64,000 bases of DNA from Ephydatia muelleri (taxonomy: Eukaryota > Porifera > Demospongiae > Spongillida > Spongillidae). Under the pieces are notes generated by a model. It was given only the letters and a program-made list of their open reading frames with translations, searched no databases and was not told where the DNA came from. The position numbers and the translations under genes were made by a program. Where the stretch lies: the NCBI GenBank assembly GCA_013339895.1, contig JABACO010000007.1, positions 3,612,701-3,676,700 of the forward strand. The letters are read 5' to 3'. The stretch's first letter is position 1. Each line of letters opens with the position of its first letter. Shown here one piece after another: positions 46,045-56,246 of the stretch.

Positions 46045-46590
46045 TACAACTAGGAACAGGGATAGACTCTGCAGACTCGGGGGCGTAATTGAACGTAAGA
46101 CATGTGTAGTTTGGAGGACATGTGATTTTGTAAGCCTTGTGAATTAAATGTAAGGCACTTCAGTCTTTACTTTTTAGTTTAATTAGGCTATTTTTAGGCC
46201 CTAGTGATTTCCGTCCTCGTTGTTTGGATCATAATATTTTAGAGCCGAATTATTACCGATTAGCATTTGTTTATGGGGTTATGTTATGTTGTTAATGCGC
46301 ATCGTATCACGTGCACTAGTTAATTGTTCAACTGTATTAACAACAGTTACTGGTACATGTATCTCATGAGGGTTTGGCAATGAGAGCATTCAGATTGCTC
46401 GATAAAACGATCGTTCAACTAGTCTGCACGCTTCTGCTGCAGCTGAACCAGAGATAGTGACTGAACGATCGAACGACTGTCTCTTATTAATAAATTAAAT
46501 TTTAAAAATAAGTAGGAGACGCGACGTATATCACTGCTGTTTGTGGCCCAATGTTTTGTGGACACTAGGTGAGTTTTCCGAAATGATGAT
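46045..46590. repeat. Displaced 5' flank of 7TM copy 4; part of a duplicated block
   Basis: The first bases (AACTAGGAACAGGGATAGAC) match the upstream flank of 7TM copy 1 at 8150, so this DNA was contiguous with copy 4 before the Gypsy insertion. 46130-46500 also resembles 47990-48330 (TGATTTCCGTCCTCG, CATTTGTTTATG, ATCACGTGCACTAGT, GCAGCTGAACCAGAGAT), which marks a second duplicated upstream region. Confidence 0.65.
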
Positions 46591-46591
46591 G

Positions 46592-46842
46592 TCATACCCT
46601 CAACAACGACCTTGACAACCGCAGACCTTTGTTGGTAATCTCTTTCAGTGTCATGAAGAACTCCCCCTGGAGCCATGTCTGCCAGTAGACGCTGTCCTCC
46701 AGGTCCTCCCAGTGGTGGGTGTGGTTGTGGGAGGAGCAGGGGCCACCCTCGTAAGGACCATCTGTCTCAAACATGGTAAGATTGACCGGCGGCACCCAGG
46801 TGAGGAAGATGTTGGTGATCTAATCTTCCCTGAGGAAAGAAA
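46592..46842 (-). pseudogene. GH36-like barrel exon, near-intact copy
   Basis: After a CCTCAG acceptor at about 46833 it reads ED-stop-ITNIFLTWVPPVNL, then MFETDGPYEGGPCSSHNHTH, LEDSVYWQTWLQGEF and FMTLKE. ETDGPY.G..C.S..H.HH.GLEDSVYWQ is the central barrel part of GH36-like enzymes, including the Asp-containing ETDGP loop. The stop replaces the Lys seen in the 35.7-kb copy. Apart from that codon the exon is open. Confidence 0.6.

Positions 46843-46882
<40 letters not shown>
46843..46882 (+). repeat. G homopolymer of about 40
   Basis: Uninterrupted G tract right at the upstream edge of the GH36-like exon. Its exact length may reflect assembly. Tracts like this can form G-quadruplexes. Confidence 0.9.
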
Positions 46883-46883
<1 letters not shown>

Positions 46884-46964
46884 ACAAGAGGAAGGTATCA
46901 TTAAGGGAGTTTTCTTAGCAGCAAAGAACTCGTGTGATGAAAACTGACCATTTGCTCAGGTCTC

Positions 46965-47390
46965 CTACATAATGCCACCGACACTCACCGAGCTACAGCC
47001 AGTGGCCACCACAAGATTTAACCCTTCGAGTTCAGTTTGGCCCACCATCCGTTTTAAACGAGCAGAACATGCCAATGTGATCATCATCAGCTACGAGATG
47101 TACATGGGGATTCCCCACATGTCCAAATGGGTCAGCGTCCCTACTCACGAATTTCACCCGTGAGGATCGACAGTTGCGTTGTGGAGCTCCTGGCCACCCA
47201 GAAGCCCTACGCCCCCTCTGTGTTTGATGCATACCCATTTCCGTGGGAGCATGACAACAACGCTCCCACATCCTCCTGGCTCTACGTTGAAACTACCATA
47301 GCCCACGATAGTGCAGTGGAGTGGTCACACGATCCCCGGGCCCAATACCCCTTTCACCTTCATTGGTGAGAGTGACCTGGGGATGAGGGA
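46965..47390 (+). pseudogene. GH36-like N-terminal domain, second copy
   Basis: After a TTGCTCAG acceptor-like site: LTELQPVATTRFNPSS, then VIIISYEMYMGIPHMSKWVS. Compared with the 37.9-kb copy one base is missing near 47140, and the reading resumes in the next frame as ISPVRIDSCVVELLATQKPY, WLYVETTIAHDSAVEWSHDP. It lies head-to-head with the barrel exon on minus, as at 37.4 kb. One frameshift and the inverted order make it non-functional. Confidence 0.6.
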
Positions 47391-47985
47391 AGGGACACAC
47401 ACTCAGGTGTGTGCTCATGCAATTGATCGAGTTTATCCCCTCAATGTGTGCAATATTTCTTTGCACAGGGGAGGGACATTCAGAATTGTAGGATTCTTGG
47501 AGCTTAATCACCAATAGCATGTACACTGTACTGCACAATTCTCTTTTGTAGAGTATATGCAATTGACTGCAAAACTACTCATCTTGCATAGAGTTTTCTA
47601 TTTAATAGGCGGAGCATAGCCTAAACATGTATTGATATTAACCGATTTCGATACTAATTGCCATCGTCTTACTACTGACCTCGCTAATACAATGACTCAG
47701 GTTTACCATATGCAAGATTTGCAAGTGGCACACGAGCTGTAACACGCACACACATGCACAGGCCTTTGCATCAATCGCAAATGAATGGCTTTTTAACAAT
47801 TTGATTGTTAATAGCCAACTACAAACGACGCAGCTTAGGTGGGGGTAAATACTGCTTCAAATACGTAAGAGCTTGATTTACCAGAACTAAAATAACCCCT
47901 TTGTATTGACATATTATTTCCGTCTTTTTGGCAAAATAGCACTTTCCACTGAGACGTCATACCTAATTAATGTATTCAATTTCTT
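47391..47985. other. No supported gene
   Basis: AT-rich sequence. The GGACACACACTCAGG end of the GH36-like piece at 47392-47406 recurs at about 63955, hinting at another copy beyond the window end. Confidence 0.4.
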
Positions 47986-47989
47986 AGGT

Positions 47990-48360
47990 CAAATTACATT
48001 GGGATTAGTTGGGCCTTGGAAATTAGAGGTAAAGCACTTCTAGTAAATGTTAGTTCCTACTGATTTCCGTCCTCAGATTATTAAAATTAGCGCCGTATAT
48101 TTACGGATACTCATTTGTTTATGTGATTATGTTGTGGTGATGCGTTAAATATTAGATCACGTGCACTTGTCAATTAAAGTTCCACGCTAACCTAGTCACC
48201 AGTGGTCACGAGGTCACGTGAGCGCATTGCTAACCAAGTCACGATCGTACTTCTACATGCTTCTGCTAACGCAGCTGAACCAGAGATTAGGGCTGAACGA
48301 ACGACGGTTATCTAAATATATAAAGCTGTCTCTACTGTGTGCTCGCTGTTCTATTCAGAA
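47990..48360. repeat. Second copy of the 46.1-46.5 kb upstream block
   Basis: Diverged copy of the receptor-upstream region at 46130-46500, with the same order of landmarks. It has no receptor gene next to it, so it may be an orphan promoter left by duplication. Confidence 0.55.
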
Positions 48361-48554
48361 CACTGATTAGAATACATGTACACCATGTAAGTGATCTTTG
48401 ATAAGGCCTTTTTTGCTGCTGTGTGTCACATGTACTAGTATTGGCGTATGCATGATAGCTAGGTTGCGCACATGCACAAAGCTTTAATCCGCGCTACGTG
48501 CCACTGTACATGTGTTGCGCGTGTCTGCGTGTGTACGCGCTGCACAAGCACGCA

Positions 48555-48589
48555 CGCACTCACGCACACACACACACACACACACGCAC

Positions 48590-48632
<43 letters not shown>

Positions 48633-48637
48633 CACAC

Positions 48638-48672
<35 letters not shown>
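48555..48672 (+). repeat. (CA)n microsatellite with CACGCA interruptions
   Basis: CA-rich tract with regular CACGCA units. Confidence 0.95.
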
Positions 48673-48676
<4 letters not shown>

Positions 48677-49134
48677 CACGTGATGTGTGTGTTGCTGCAT
48701 GCATAGTTATTGCCCCAGCTACACTCAGTTACATTTGTGGCATGTACAGAGGATGGATGGCATCAAGTCAACGTGAGCTCACTGCAAAAACAAAAGAGCG
48801 ATGTTCACTCGTTCCGTCGAGTGACCGTCCAGTCAAACATAGCACTTGTTAAAAAGAGTGATTGCCACCCATTATTACAGCGGGTGATATGCACGCGGTA
48901 ATACGAATGCAAGCCAAATATAATCGTCACTCCCGTTCACGAGTGAGATCACGTGCTAATATAGGTGAAGTTCACTCGTCTTTTTAGCGCTAGCTTTTAT
49001 ACGAGTGTTATTCACCGTTAATCGTTACGCGCTATTTAGAGTCGGTCATAAATATTCATGAAGAGTCATAAATATTATCGCATGTACACATACATCAGTT
49101 CAACGCTATAATCCAGGATGCGGCTGTCTTCATT

Positions 49135-49820
49135 CTGGCATGGAAATGAGAGGAAAGATTAATTTAAACAATTATACACTGACTGCATGTGTGTATAGGG
49201 ACATACATAAGTAAGTACCTTGTCACTGTCTAGCCTCCAGGGTAGGAAGAGGTTGGGCATCTCTCGTATGCAGCACATAGCTAGCTAGGATGGGTGGGGA
49301 GCACTTATTGGAGTACACAGCATATGCATAGAGAGATGTTTGGATGTGTGTACTCCCAACATACATGAGTCATTACCTTGCTATCAATACAGTAGAATGC
49401 TTTTCGCAGTACTGTATGGAGGGAGGGACAATAAGTAAGTACCTTGTCATTGTGTTCCAGTTACGTGTTCCAGTCACCAGTGCTTCCAGTTATGTGTTCC
49501 AGTCCCTAATCCTTCCAGTTACACACTAAGTGTTTCCAGTTACGTCTATTCAAGTCACCTGTGTTACAAGGTATGTGTATTCTGACATCGTCATGCTGAA
49601 AGCATGCAGTGAAAGAGTCATGAGGTTTGCCAGTCTTGCAGCCAAATGTGGCAGCTACGTTTACATGGAGATAAGAGGAAAGATTAATTTTAAACAGCTA
49701 TACACTGACTGTGTGTAGAGGGACATGTGTAAGTAAGTACCTTGTCATTGTCTAGATCCCTCCGAGGTTGGGCATCTCTCGTATGCAGCACATAGCTAGG
49801 ATGGGTGGGGAGCACTTATT
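49135..49820. repeat. Duplicated segment of about 150 bp plus TTCCAG repeats
   Basis: 49140-49310 and 49670-49820 share GAGGAAAGATTAATTT, TACACTGACTG, AAGTAAGTACCTTGTCA, GTTGGGCATCTCTCGTATGC and GGTGGGGAGCACTTATTGGA. Between them, 49455-49575 is a degenerate tandem of TTCCAGTTACGTG-like units. Confidence 0.8.
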
Positions 49821-49914
49821 GGAGAACACAGCGTAGAGAGGTTTGGATGCGTGCATTCCCAGCACACATCAGTACAAGACAATGCTTTCTCATGAGGATG
49901 AGGAACAGTGCGAA

Positions 49915-50320
49915 GTAGAGACTGTGTAGAGGGACATGTGTAGTGTGGAGGGACATGGTAGTGTGGAGGGACATGTGTGGTGTGGAGGGACATGTGTAGT
50001 TTGGAGGACATGTGTAGTGTGGAGGGACATGTGTAGTGTGGAGGGACATGTGTAGTGTGGAGGACATGTGTAGTGTGGAGGACATGTGTAGTGTGGAGGG
50101 ACATGGTAGTGTGGAGGGACATGTGTAGTGTGGAGGGACATGTGTAGTGTGGAGGGACATGTGTAGTGTGGAGGGACATGTGTAGTGTGGAGGGACATGT
50201 GTAGTGTGGAGGGACATGTGTAGTGTGGAGGGACATGTGTAGTGTGGAGGGACATGTGTAGTGTGGAGGGACATGTGTAGTGTGGAAGGACATGTGTAGT
50301 GTGGAGGGACATGGAGGGAC
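49915..50320 (+). repeat. 19-bp minisatellite
   Basis: About twenty copies of GTGTGGAGGGACATGTGTA with occasional shorter variants. The long minus-strand frames (repeated SLHTTHVPPHYTCP-like peptide) follow from the repeat and are not a gene. Confidence 0.95.
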
Positions 50321-50409
50321 ATGCACTTATCTTTCCCTCTCCCTATTCTCTGCCAGAATAAGGAGAGGGAAAGAGAAGTACATGGGAGGGGAAGTGAGCA
50401 GTGGGAGGA

Positions 50410-50905
50410 AAAAGAAGAATGCGACCTCAATTTCCCTCAATGGGAGCACATCATGCATCACTACCATCGGAGAAGTGGGCAGAAATAACAATGCAATACA
50501 TACATCATCTGAGGGTGTGTGCTAACGCATATCTGCCTACTGACCTTAACTCTTTCGTGGACAAAGCCAATTATTACGGTACACATGTTGTGCAAAATAA
50601 GCATTGCGCGTTGCAGGAAAACATAGTTAGCAAACAACTTATACTATATGACCAGGAAACAACTGATCAGTATGCTGTTGACTACAAAGTGTTAACTGTT
50701 TAGATAAACAGAGTGACTTCAGTATAGCACCTGCGGCGCAATATTGCTCTGTTGCCTATGAAAGAGTTAAACAGATTAATCTCCCTTAATGGGAACATAT
50801 CATGCATCGCCAGTTGATCCCCATTAGAGAGGTGGGCATCTATAAGAATGCAATACATACATTATCAGACAGTGTGTGCTAACACATATACGTGTACTGA
50901 CCTTA
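50410..50905. repeat. Tandem duplication, unit of about 370 bp
   Basis: CCCTCAATGGGAGCACATCA (50430) and CCCTTAATGGGAACATATCA (50786) start related units with CATCGGAGA/CATTAGAGA, ATGCAATACATACAT and TACTGACCTTAA. A third unit begins at about 52753 on the far side of the nested hAT element. The middle of unit 1 (50560-50735) recurs inverted at 53790-53955. Confidence 0.75.
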
Positions 50906-50908
50906 AAC

Positions 50909-52741
50909 CAGGGCCGGCGCCGCAGGTCCGGTTGCACGGTTTTAACCGGACCACTTTTTATAACTGAGGCCTTTTTTAATTACATCATTGTATATTCTTG
51001 CACTACGTCACTTCGCGTGCGCGCGCAATCCGTTATGCGTTAATTGGTACATGAACATGCTATTACTTTACACATGATCAGATGTGGCGACCAAAGTCTC
51101 ATCTGTTACATCTATATCAGCATGTTATTAGCTACACATGTATAATAAAGTTAGTAAAAAATGGCTACTGTTGTCAATGTCGATTCCCAGCTTACCTGAT
51201 GAGCCCCACCATCCTAAATCCTTTGCTTTTCCGAAGCGAAGCTTTGGAATGACAAAACCTGTTTTTTGCACAGCAAAGAGCCAGTGGTTCGATACTTGGC
51301 CTTTTCTCCATTACGATGAAGGACAAGATGTGATGTTCTGCCACACTTGTGTCACTGCCTTTAAGCTGGGCAGAATTAAGTCAAGTAAAAACGTTGCCAC
51401 TGCATTTGTAAGTTTATACGCGAGCAAGCAATATGGTCATGCTTAGTGAGTGACAAATGTTTTTGTGTCTCAGGTAACTTCAGGATTTTGCAACTGGAAA
51501 GATGCCACTGTTGCTTTCAGTAAGCATCTCCAGTCCAAGTCTCACATCGATGCAGTTGAAGCCGTCATTACACTTCCGAAACAAACAAAGGATGTTGGCA
51601 CGCAGCTTAGTGTTGCTCACAAAGCAGAGAAGGAGGAGGCAAGGGACATGTTGCAGATTATTCTGTCAAGTGTTCGCTTCCTTGCCAGGCAAGGACAGGC
51701 CCTTCGTGGTGATGGCAGCGATGTGTCCTCTAACCCCACTCAGCTTCTTCATGTGAGAGCTGAAGGCAATCCAAAAATGCTACAGTGGATTACCAAAAAG
51801 GCTTGCAAACATATGCATCATGATAATCAAAATGAGATGCTAGAGCTTACGGCTCATCAAGTGCTGAGAAGAATTCTTGATGATACACACACCTCTCCTT
51901 TCCTTGCTGTGATGGTAGATGAAACCAGGGATCAATCTAACAAGGAGCAGCTGACCTTAGTTCTGAGATGGGTTAGTGATGACTTCACTGTTTCAGAAGA
52001 GTTTGTAGGGCTATACTACCTGTCAGTGATAGATGCTCAGAGCATTGTGGATGCCATGCCTTTTTGCGGTTCCAGATACCTTTCACAAAGCTTCGTGGTC
52101 AGTGCTATGATGGATGTAGCACCATGGCTGGAGCAAGAGCTGGTGTAGCTGTAAAGATCCAGGAATTGGAGCCTCGAGCTGTGTTCACACATTGCTATGG
52201 CCATGCACTCAACCTAGCTGTTAACGATACAAGTTTAAGTTTTCACCAAAACGAGAGGCCATGTTATCTCAACTTAAAGAAGAGATCTTTCTTTATAACA
52301 GCTATAGTTAACTCACGCAACTATACATGCATGCACTGACTTTGTTTACGCATGCACTCGCTGTTTGATGTTCTTTGCAAAAATTAAATCATAATGCAAT
52401 GTCTACGTAAGAAATATAACGCGTCTAAAAAACTATCTCGCGCCGCGCGCGACATATTGCTGACTTGGGCGGCGCGGAATTTTGTTTCATTTATTGGATT
52501 GATTTAAAAATAACACGCAAAACTTCGCGCGCGCTAAGATATGATATTTCTGCCTCCGTTTCATGCAGTTATGTTGGCGTAAGTCTTGCAGGGTTATACA
52601 ACGCAAAAACCTATAGCTTCTGGGGCGGAGCTCCAGACCCCGATGGGGGAGCTTATAGCGCTCCCCCATACCCCCTAGCTGGGCTGGTTTGGGTCACTAC
52701 TGTACAACCGGACCACTCTTTATACCGCGGCGCCGGCCCTG
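50909..52741 (+). mobile_element. Internally deleted hAT element nested in the CACTG element
   Basis: Inverted ends CAGGGCCGGCGCCGC plus a further inner match (GGTCCGGTTG...) frame 1.83 kb. TAAAC occurs at both outer edges (ACCTTAAAC left, TAAACAGA right), part of a likely 8-bp target duplication. It interrupts a tandem array whose units lie on both sides. The transposase inside is N-terminal only, so the element depends on others. Confidence 0.82.
51138..52290 (+). pseudogene. hAT transposase (ZMYM1-like), N-terminal half
   Basis: Exon 1 to 51407 carries a TTF-type zinc finger start (KSQWFDTWPFLHYDEGQDVM, FCHTC). A phase-0 intron (GTAAGT to TCTCAG) ends at 51473. Exon 2 continues GFCNWKDATVAFSKHLQSKS, then DDTHTSPFLAVMVDETRDQS with the first catalytic Asp, and QLTLVLRWVSDD. 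Near 52055 one base is lost in a T run, and the reading continues in the next frame as RFQIPFTKLRGQCYDGCSTM, VFTHCYGHALNLAVND. After about 52225 the rest, including the last catalytic Glu and dimerisation domain, is missing and replaced by unrelated sequence up to the terminus. Confidence 0.8.
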
Positions 52742-53329
52742 TAAACAGATCAATTTCCCTCAATGGGAACACATCAAGCATCGCCAGTTTCGCCAGTCGA
52801 TCCCCATCGGAGAGGTGGGCATCTATAAGAATGCAATGCATATGGTGTGTGTGTGTGCTAGCGCATACATGTGTATTGACATGTATACACAATGTATACA
52901 CGTGTGCAGCTCTCTTGCATCTGCGACAACAAAAGGCAGCTCCAATATCACCATCAACGGAAAATAGGTGGGAGGCTAGGCGGGCGCAGAAGCCCGACTA
53001 GTGGAAGGGGTACGGACTTCTTTATTAGTACAATACAGAGTTGACTGTATCGCACATGGCGATCACTACCTAACGTGCCCTATCGGAAACGAAGTACTAA
53101 CAGCTGACTTGCTATAGCGGACTTCGACTTGATGCTCGCAACCAGACTTATAAAATGACGCAAACGAGATGTACAATAAGCTGCATGAAACAATTAACAT
53201 TACTAAAGCTTGACTGTCAAGGCGATTAGTGCTAATAATGCATTCAGTGCCTTTCACTCGATTAAAATTTCACTCGTTTAAGTTCGAGTGACAAAGAGTG
53301 AACATCGCTCTTTTGTTTTTGCAGTGAGT

Positions 53330-53785
53330 GTGTTGTGTGCCTGCGTGTGTGGGTGTGTGTGGCTGTGTCTTTGTGTGCAGGCAACCTATTGTCTACTTAT
53401 TGAACTATTGTATAGGCAACTGATTCGAATGACTTTAGTATAGCTCTTATGTACAATTTATATTTACTGTATTGCTTAAAACTATCACATTTGCTTTTTT
53501 TCATGGTATTCCTTGGTCAAATTTTCATGGCTAGACATTCACTAGGTAGGACATGTAGTGTGATTTCAGCTTCCTTTAATAGTTTACTTTTAGCATCCTT
53601 GTTTCGGTGCTTTTTTTCTTCACCAAGTAGAGCACGTGTCTCAACACCATTGAGTGTGTGCAGTATTGTTGATGGTGATGCATAACTGTCTCCTATTTTG
53701 CTACTGGCCCCTGACCTCTAGTATAGACATGTACTAGAGTCATTGGCTATAATAGAAAAAAGTATTATATTGACTAACAGAGCGA
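53330..53785. other. No supported gene
   Basis: A TG-rich stretch at 53326-53375, then AT-rich sequence. Confidence 0.4.
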
Positions 53786-53789
53786 TATT

Positions 53790-53955
53790 GTGCCTCAAGT
53801 GCTATACTAAAGTCACTCTGTTTATCTTAACAATTAACACTTTGCAGTCAACAACATATTGATCAGTTGTTTCCTGGTCATATAGTGTAAGTTGTTTGCT
53901 AACTTCCTTTTCCTGCAACACACAACGCTAATTAACATGTGTTCTGTAATTATTG
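53790..53955. repeat. Inverted copy of 50560-50735
   Basis: The complement matches with few changes: AGTTAGCAAACAACTTA, ACTATATGACCAGGAAACAA, CTGATCA, ATAAACAGAGTGACTT. It lies outside the CACTG element, so the shared sequence predates it or belongs to a separate repeat family. Confidence 0.75.
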
Positions 53956-55325
53956 TCTTTGCTGCAAACATTACAACACAGCATGCAGTATGTCACTCAA
54001 CTCTTTGAACGTCAAGTGCATATATTCATGCATGCACACACAACCATTACATTAATCATGCATGATTTAGATATTGCGTGCAAAAATGTGTCGATCAGTC
54101 ACAACTCCATGATGCAATCATATATGCTTGCTGAACTTGGAACCATATAAGTCCATGTACAAAGTAATAATGTTTCTTCTCACTCTGGCAATAGAACCCC
54201 ATTATTCGGATCACCTCACTTCACTTCACTAATGCATCACTTAAGTACTCCAAGAACAAGAATGCGTAGCCTAGATCATGTGGTATGTCATGCCTGTTCA
54301 CTCCCTCTTATTGCCAGTTTATGTTATGGATTTTGCAACAAAAGGTGCCAGCAGGTTATAAAGGACACACAAAATGTGCTTACACCGGGACAGCATATGT
54401 GCAAACATTCGTATGACTATGGGGTTACATGAATGTCAGTATTGCACTTGCATACATATTGAAGATCAACACAATATAATTCGTAGCACTGCATGAATGG
54501 CAAGGCAGATAATTCTCATTTTGTGAGCATCCATACCAATAGTGAGTGAACTGCACAAAGAACTGAATGGACCAAAAAAAGAAGTGACCAATGAATGTAT
54601 TTTTCAGTGTTTACAATGTACGTTGCATTATTTATCACAGGTGTGTATGCATGTATATTTATGTGTCTATTTGCATACATGAATGCGTTATGCCATTGTG
54701 CAGAATTATTTGTGTTTTAAATACTGTATTTATGATATGATATTACTACATATTTCTATGCACGAGTGTGTATGTGCACATGTATGTACTTTATGTGTGT
54801 GTTTGAGCGTGCATATGTGTACAGTCTTGCATGTTTGAGGCAGACCCCTTACTAGCCTTCTACCATTAGTCACGCATTTTGATTTGACCAATAGCCGCAA
54901 CAAGAGGCCGTGCAGTAGTACACTTTGGACTTGTGGGAGGAGGGCTGGCTCCCCCACCAACAGATCATCGAAAACGCTGCTCAAATGTCTGCTTCATCTG
55001 ATCGTGTGCTTTCCAACGTACTTTCAGGTCAAGTTGAAAATAATGTCATATGAGGTCGTATCGGAAAAGTAATCTTGAAAAGGGCATGTTACGAGCATTT
55101 AGAAACACATGCATCACCACCACACAAGCGCACGCGCACCAGCACGAACAATTTGCACGAACATACATGTTCAAGGCTTTAGTTATATTGTTGAAAAAGC
55201 CTTTCTGCTTCTTAAAAATTCTTTGCTGAACCAACACTTTCCGACACGCAATGCAATCACATGATGAGTAAACATCTTCAGGAAATTATTACATAACCTA
55301 ATACAAATTCAGCAGTTAACAAGTG
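53956..55325. other. No supported gene
   Basis: Upstream region of the secreted-protein gene. Short open frames only, none with motifs. Confidence 0.4.
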
Positions 55326-55332
55326 CTTTTCG

Positions 55333-55342
55333 CTATATATAG
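55333..55342 (+). promoter_or_regulatory. TATA box of the secreted-protein gene
   Basis: CTATATATAG lies about 50 bp before the preferred ATG at 55389, leaving room for a start of transcription near 55365. It also argues against the in-frame ATG at 55323, which is upstream of the box. Confidence 0.6.
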
Positions 55343-55388
55343 CGTAGTAACTGAATGCAGTAGTTTGAGAAGCACAACCTATCAGAAG

Positions 55389-56246
55389 ATGAATTTTAAG
55401 CTCTGCATTGTAGCTATAGTTGGCCTCAACGTCCTTCTGCCGTGCACGCGCTGCTCGAGCCTCCACGCCAAGCCGTCCTGGGCTGAAACTGACATTGACG
55501 GCGAAGCTTTAGAGACAAGTGATTCCATATCTGCGACTGCAGACCAAACTACATGCAATCCGTTTCCACCTGACATCCCAAGTGCAGGCGGCAATCAATG
55601 GAAGAGGGTTGGCTACCTCGATATGACTGATCCGACCCAGAGCTGTTACCCTGCCTGGAAAGAGAGCGTAGCCGAACGAAGAACTTGCAACAAGAGGACG
55701 GAAGGTCCGAGCTGTGATTCTGCAGTGATCCGCGCTTCAAACTACAATTACAAGACCGTTTGTGGACGTTTCCGTGGCTATCAAGTTTCCTCAACAGATG
55801 CATTCTGTTTTAGGCCAGGAAGGGTGACACACATCAACGGGCCTTACGTGGACGGTCTGAGTATCACTTACGGATCTGCTAATAACAGAAAGCACTTATT
55901 TACTTATGCCTCAGGGGTGACGGAGAAGCAAGTTGGTCAAGAATGCAACTGTCCCTGCTCAGGAGGAACGTCGCCTCCCGCCTTTATCGGATCCGATTAC
56001 TATTGCGAGTCCGGAAATCCAACCGCAAATGTTATTTTCAATAAATTTTTTTATGATGATCCTTTGTGGGATGGAAGGCAGTGCAGTGTGAACGAGGCGG
56101 GCTGTTGTAATAAGCCAAATATGCCGTGGTTCTGCAAGACGCTTCCTACTGCCATTTCAGAAAATATTGAGGTTCGGATTTGTACGGACCAGAGCCTGCT
56201 CGATGAAGACTTTGCACTGGAGTATTTTGAACTGTTCGTAAAGTAG
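55389..56246 (+). CDS. Secreted Cys-rich protein, intact single-exon gene
   Basis: 285 residues. Residues 1-20 (MNFKLCIVAIVGLNVLLPCT) form a signal peptide. The mature part has many Cys and the landmarks RTCNKRTEGPSCDS (about 97-110), VCGRFRGYQVSSTDAFC (about 124-140), NGPYVDGLSITYG (about 149-161), CNCPCSGG, FIGSDYYCESG, DPLWDGRQC, CCNKPNMPWFCKTLP, and a final EVRICTDQSLLDEDFALEYF-ELFVK. This pattern recurs in uncharacterised extracellular proteins of sponges, cnidarians and lancelets; no enzymatic function is known to me. The acidic DEDFALEYFEL end suggests a beta-sandwich or lectin-like fold, but that is a guess. The ATG at 55389 is chosen because of the signal peptide and the TATA box. 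No damage seen. Probably exported to the matrix or surface. Confidence 0.85.
   Translation: MNFKLCIVAIVGLNVLLPCTRCSSLHAKPSWAETDIDGEALETSDSISATADQTTCNPFPPDIPSAGGNQWKRVGYLDMTDPTQSCYPAWKESVAERRTCNKRTEGPSCDSAVIRASNYNYKTVCGRFRGYQVSSTDAFCFRPGRVTHINGPYVDGLSITYGSANNRKHLFTYASGVTEKQVGQECNCPCSGGTSPPAFIGSDYYCESGNPTANVIFNKFFYDDPLWDGRQCSVNEAGCCNKPNMPWFCKTLPTAISENIEVRICTDQSLLDEDFALEYFELFVK

Larger units (their letters stand above)
48780..53326. mobile_element. CACTG-ended (EnSpm/CACTA-like) composite element
   Basis: Perfect 31-bp inverted termini begin CACTGCAAAAACAAAAGAGC at 48780 and mirror at 53296-53326. Inside both ends are many CACTCG/CGAGTG words (48804-49015 and 53245-53300), as in the subterminal arrays of CACTA elements. 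The 4.5-kb interior has no CACTA transposase; it carries duplicated segments, two minisatellites and a nested hAT element. The 2-3 bp target duplication could not be confirmed (GCT left, AGT right). Confidence 0.7.

Noticed and set aside
55323-55388. Earlier in-frame ATG for the secreted protein
   Set aside because: It precedes the TATA box and would bury the signal peptide 22 residues inside.
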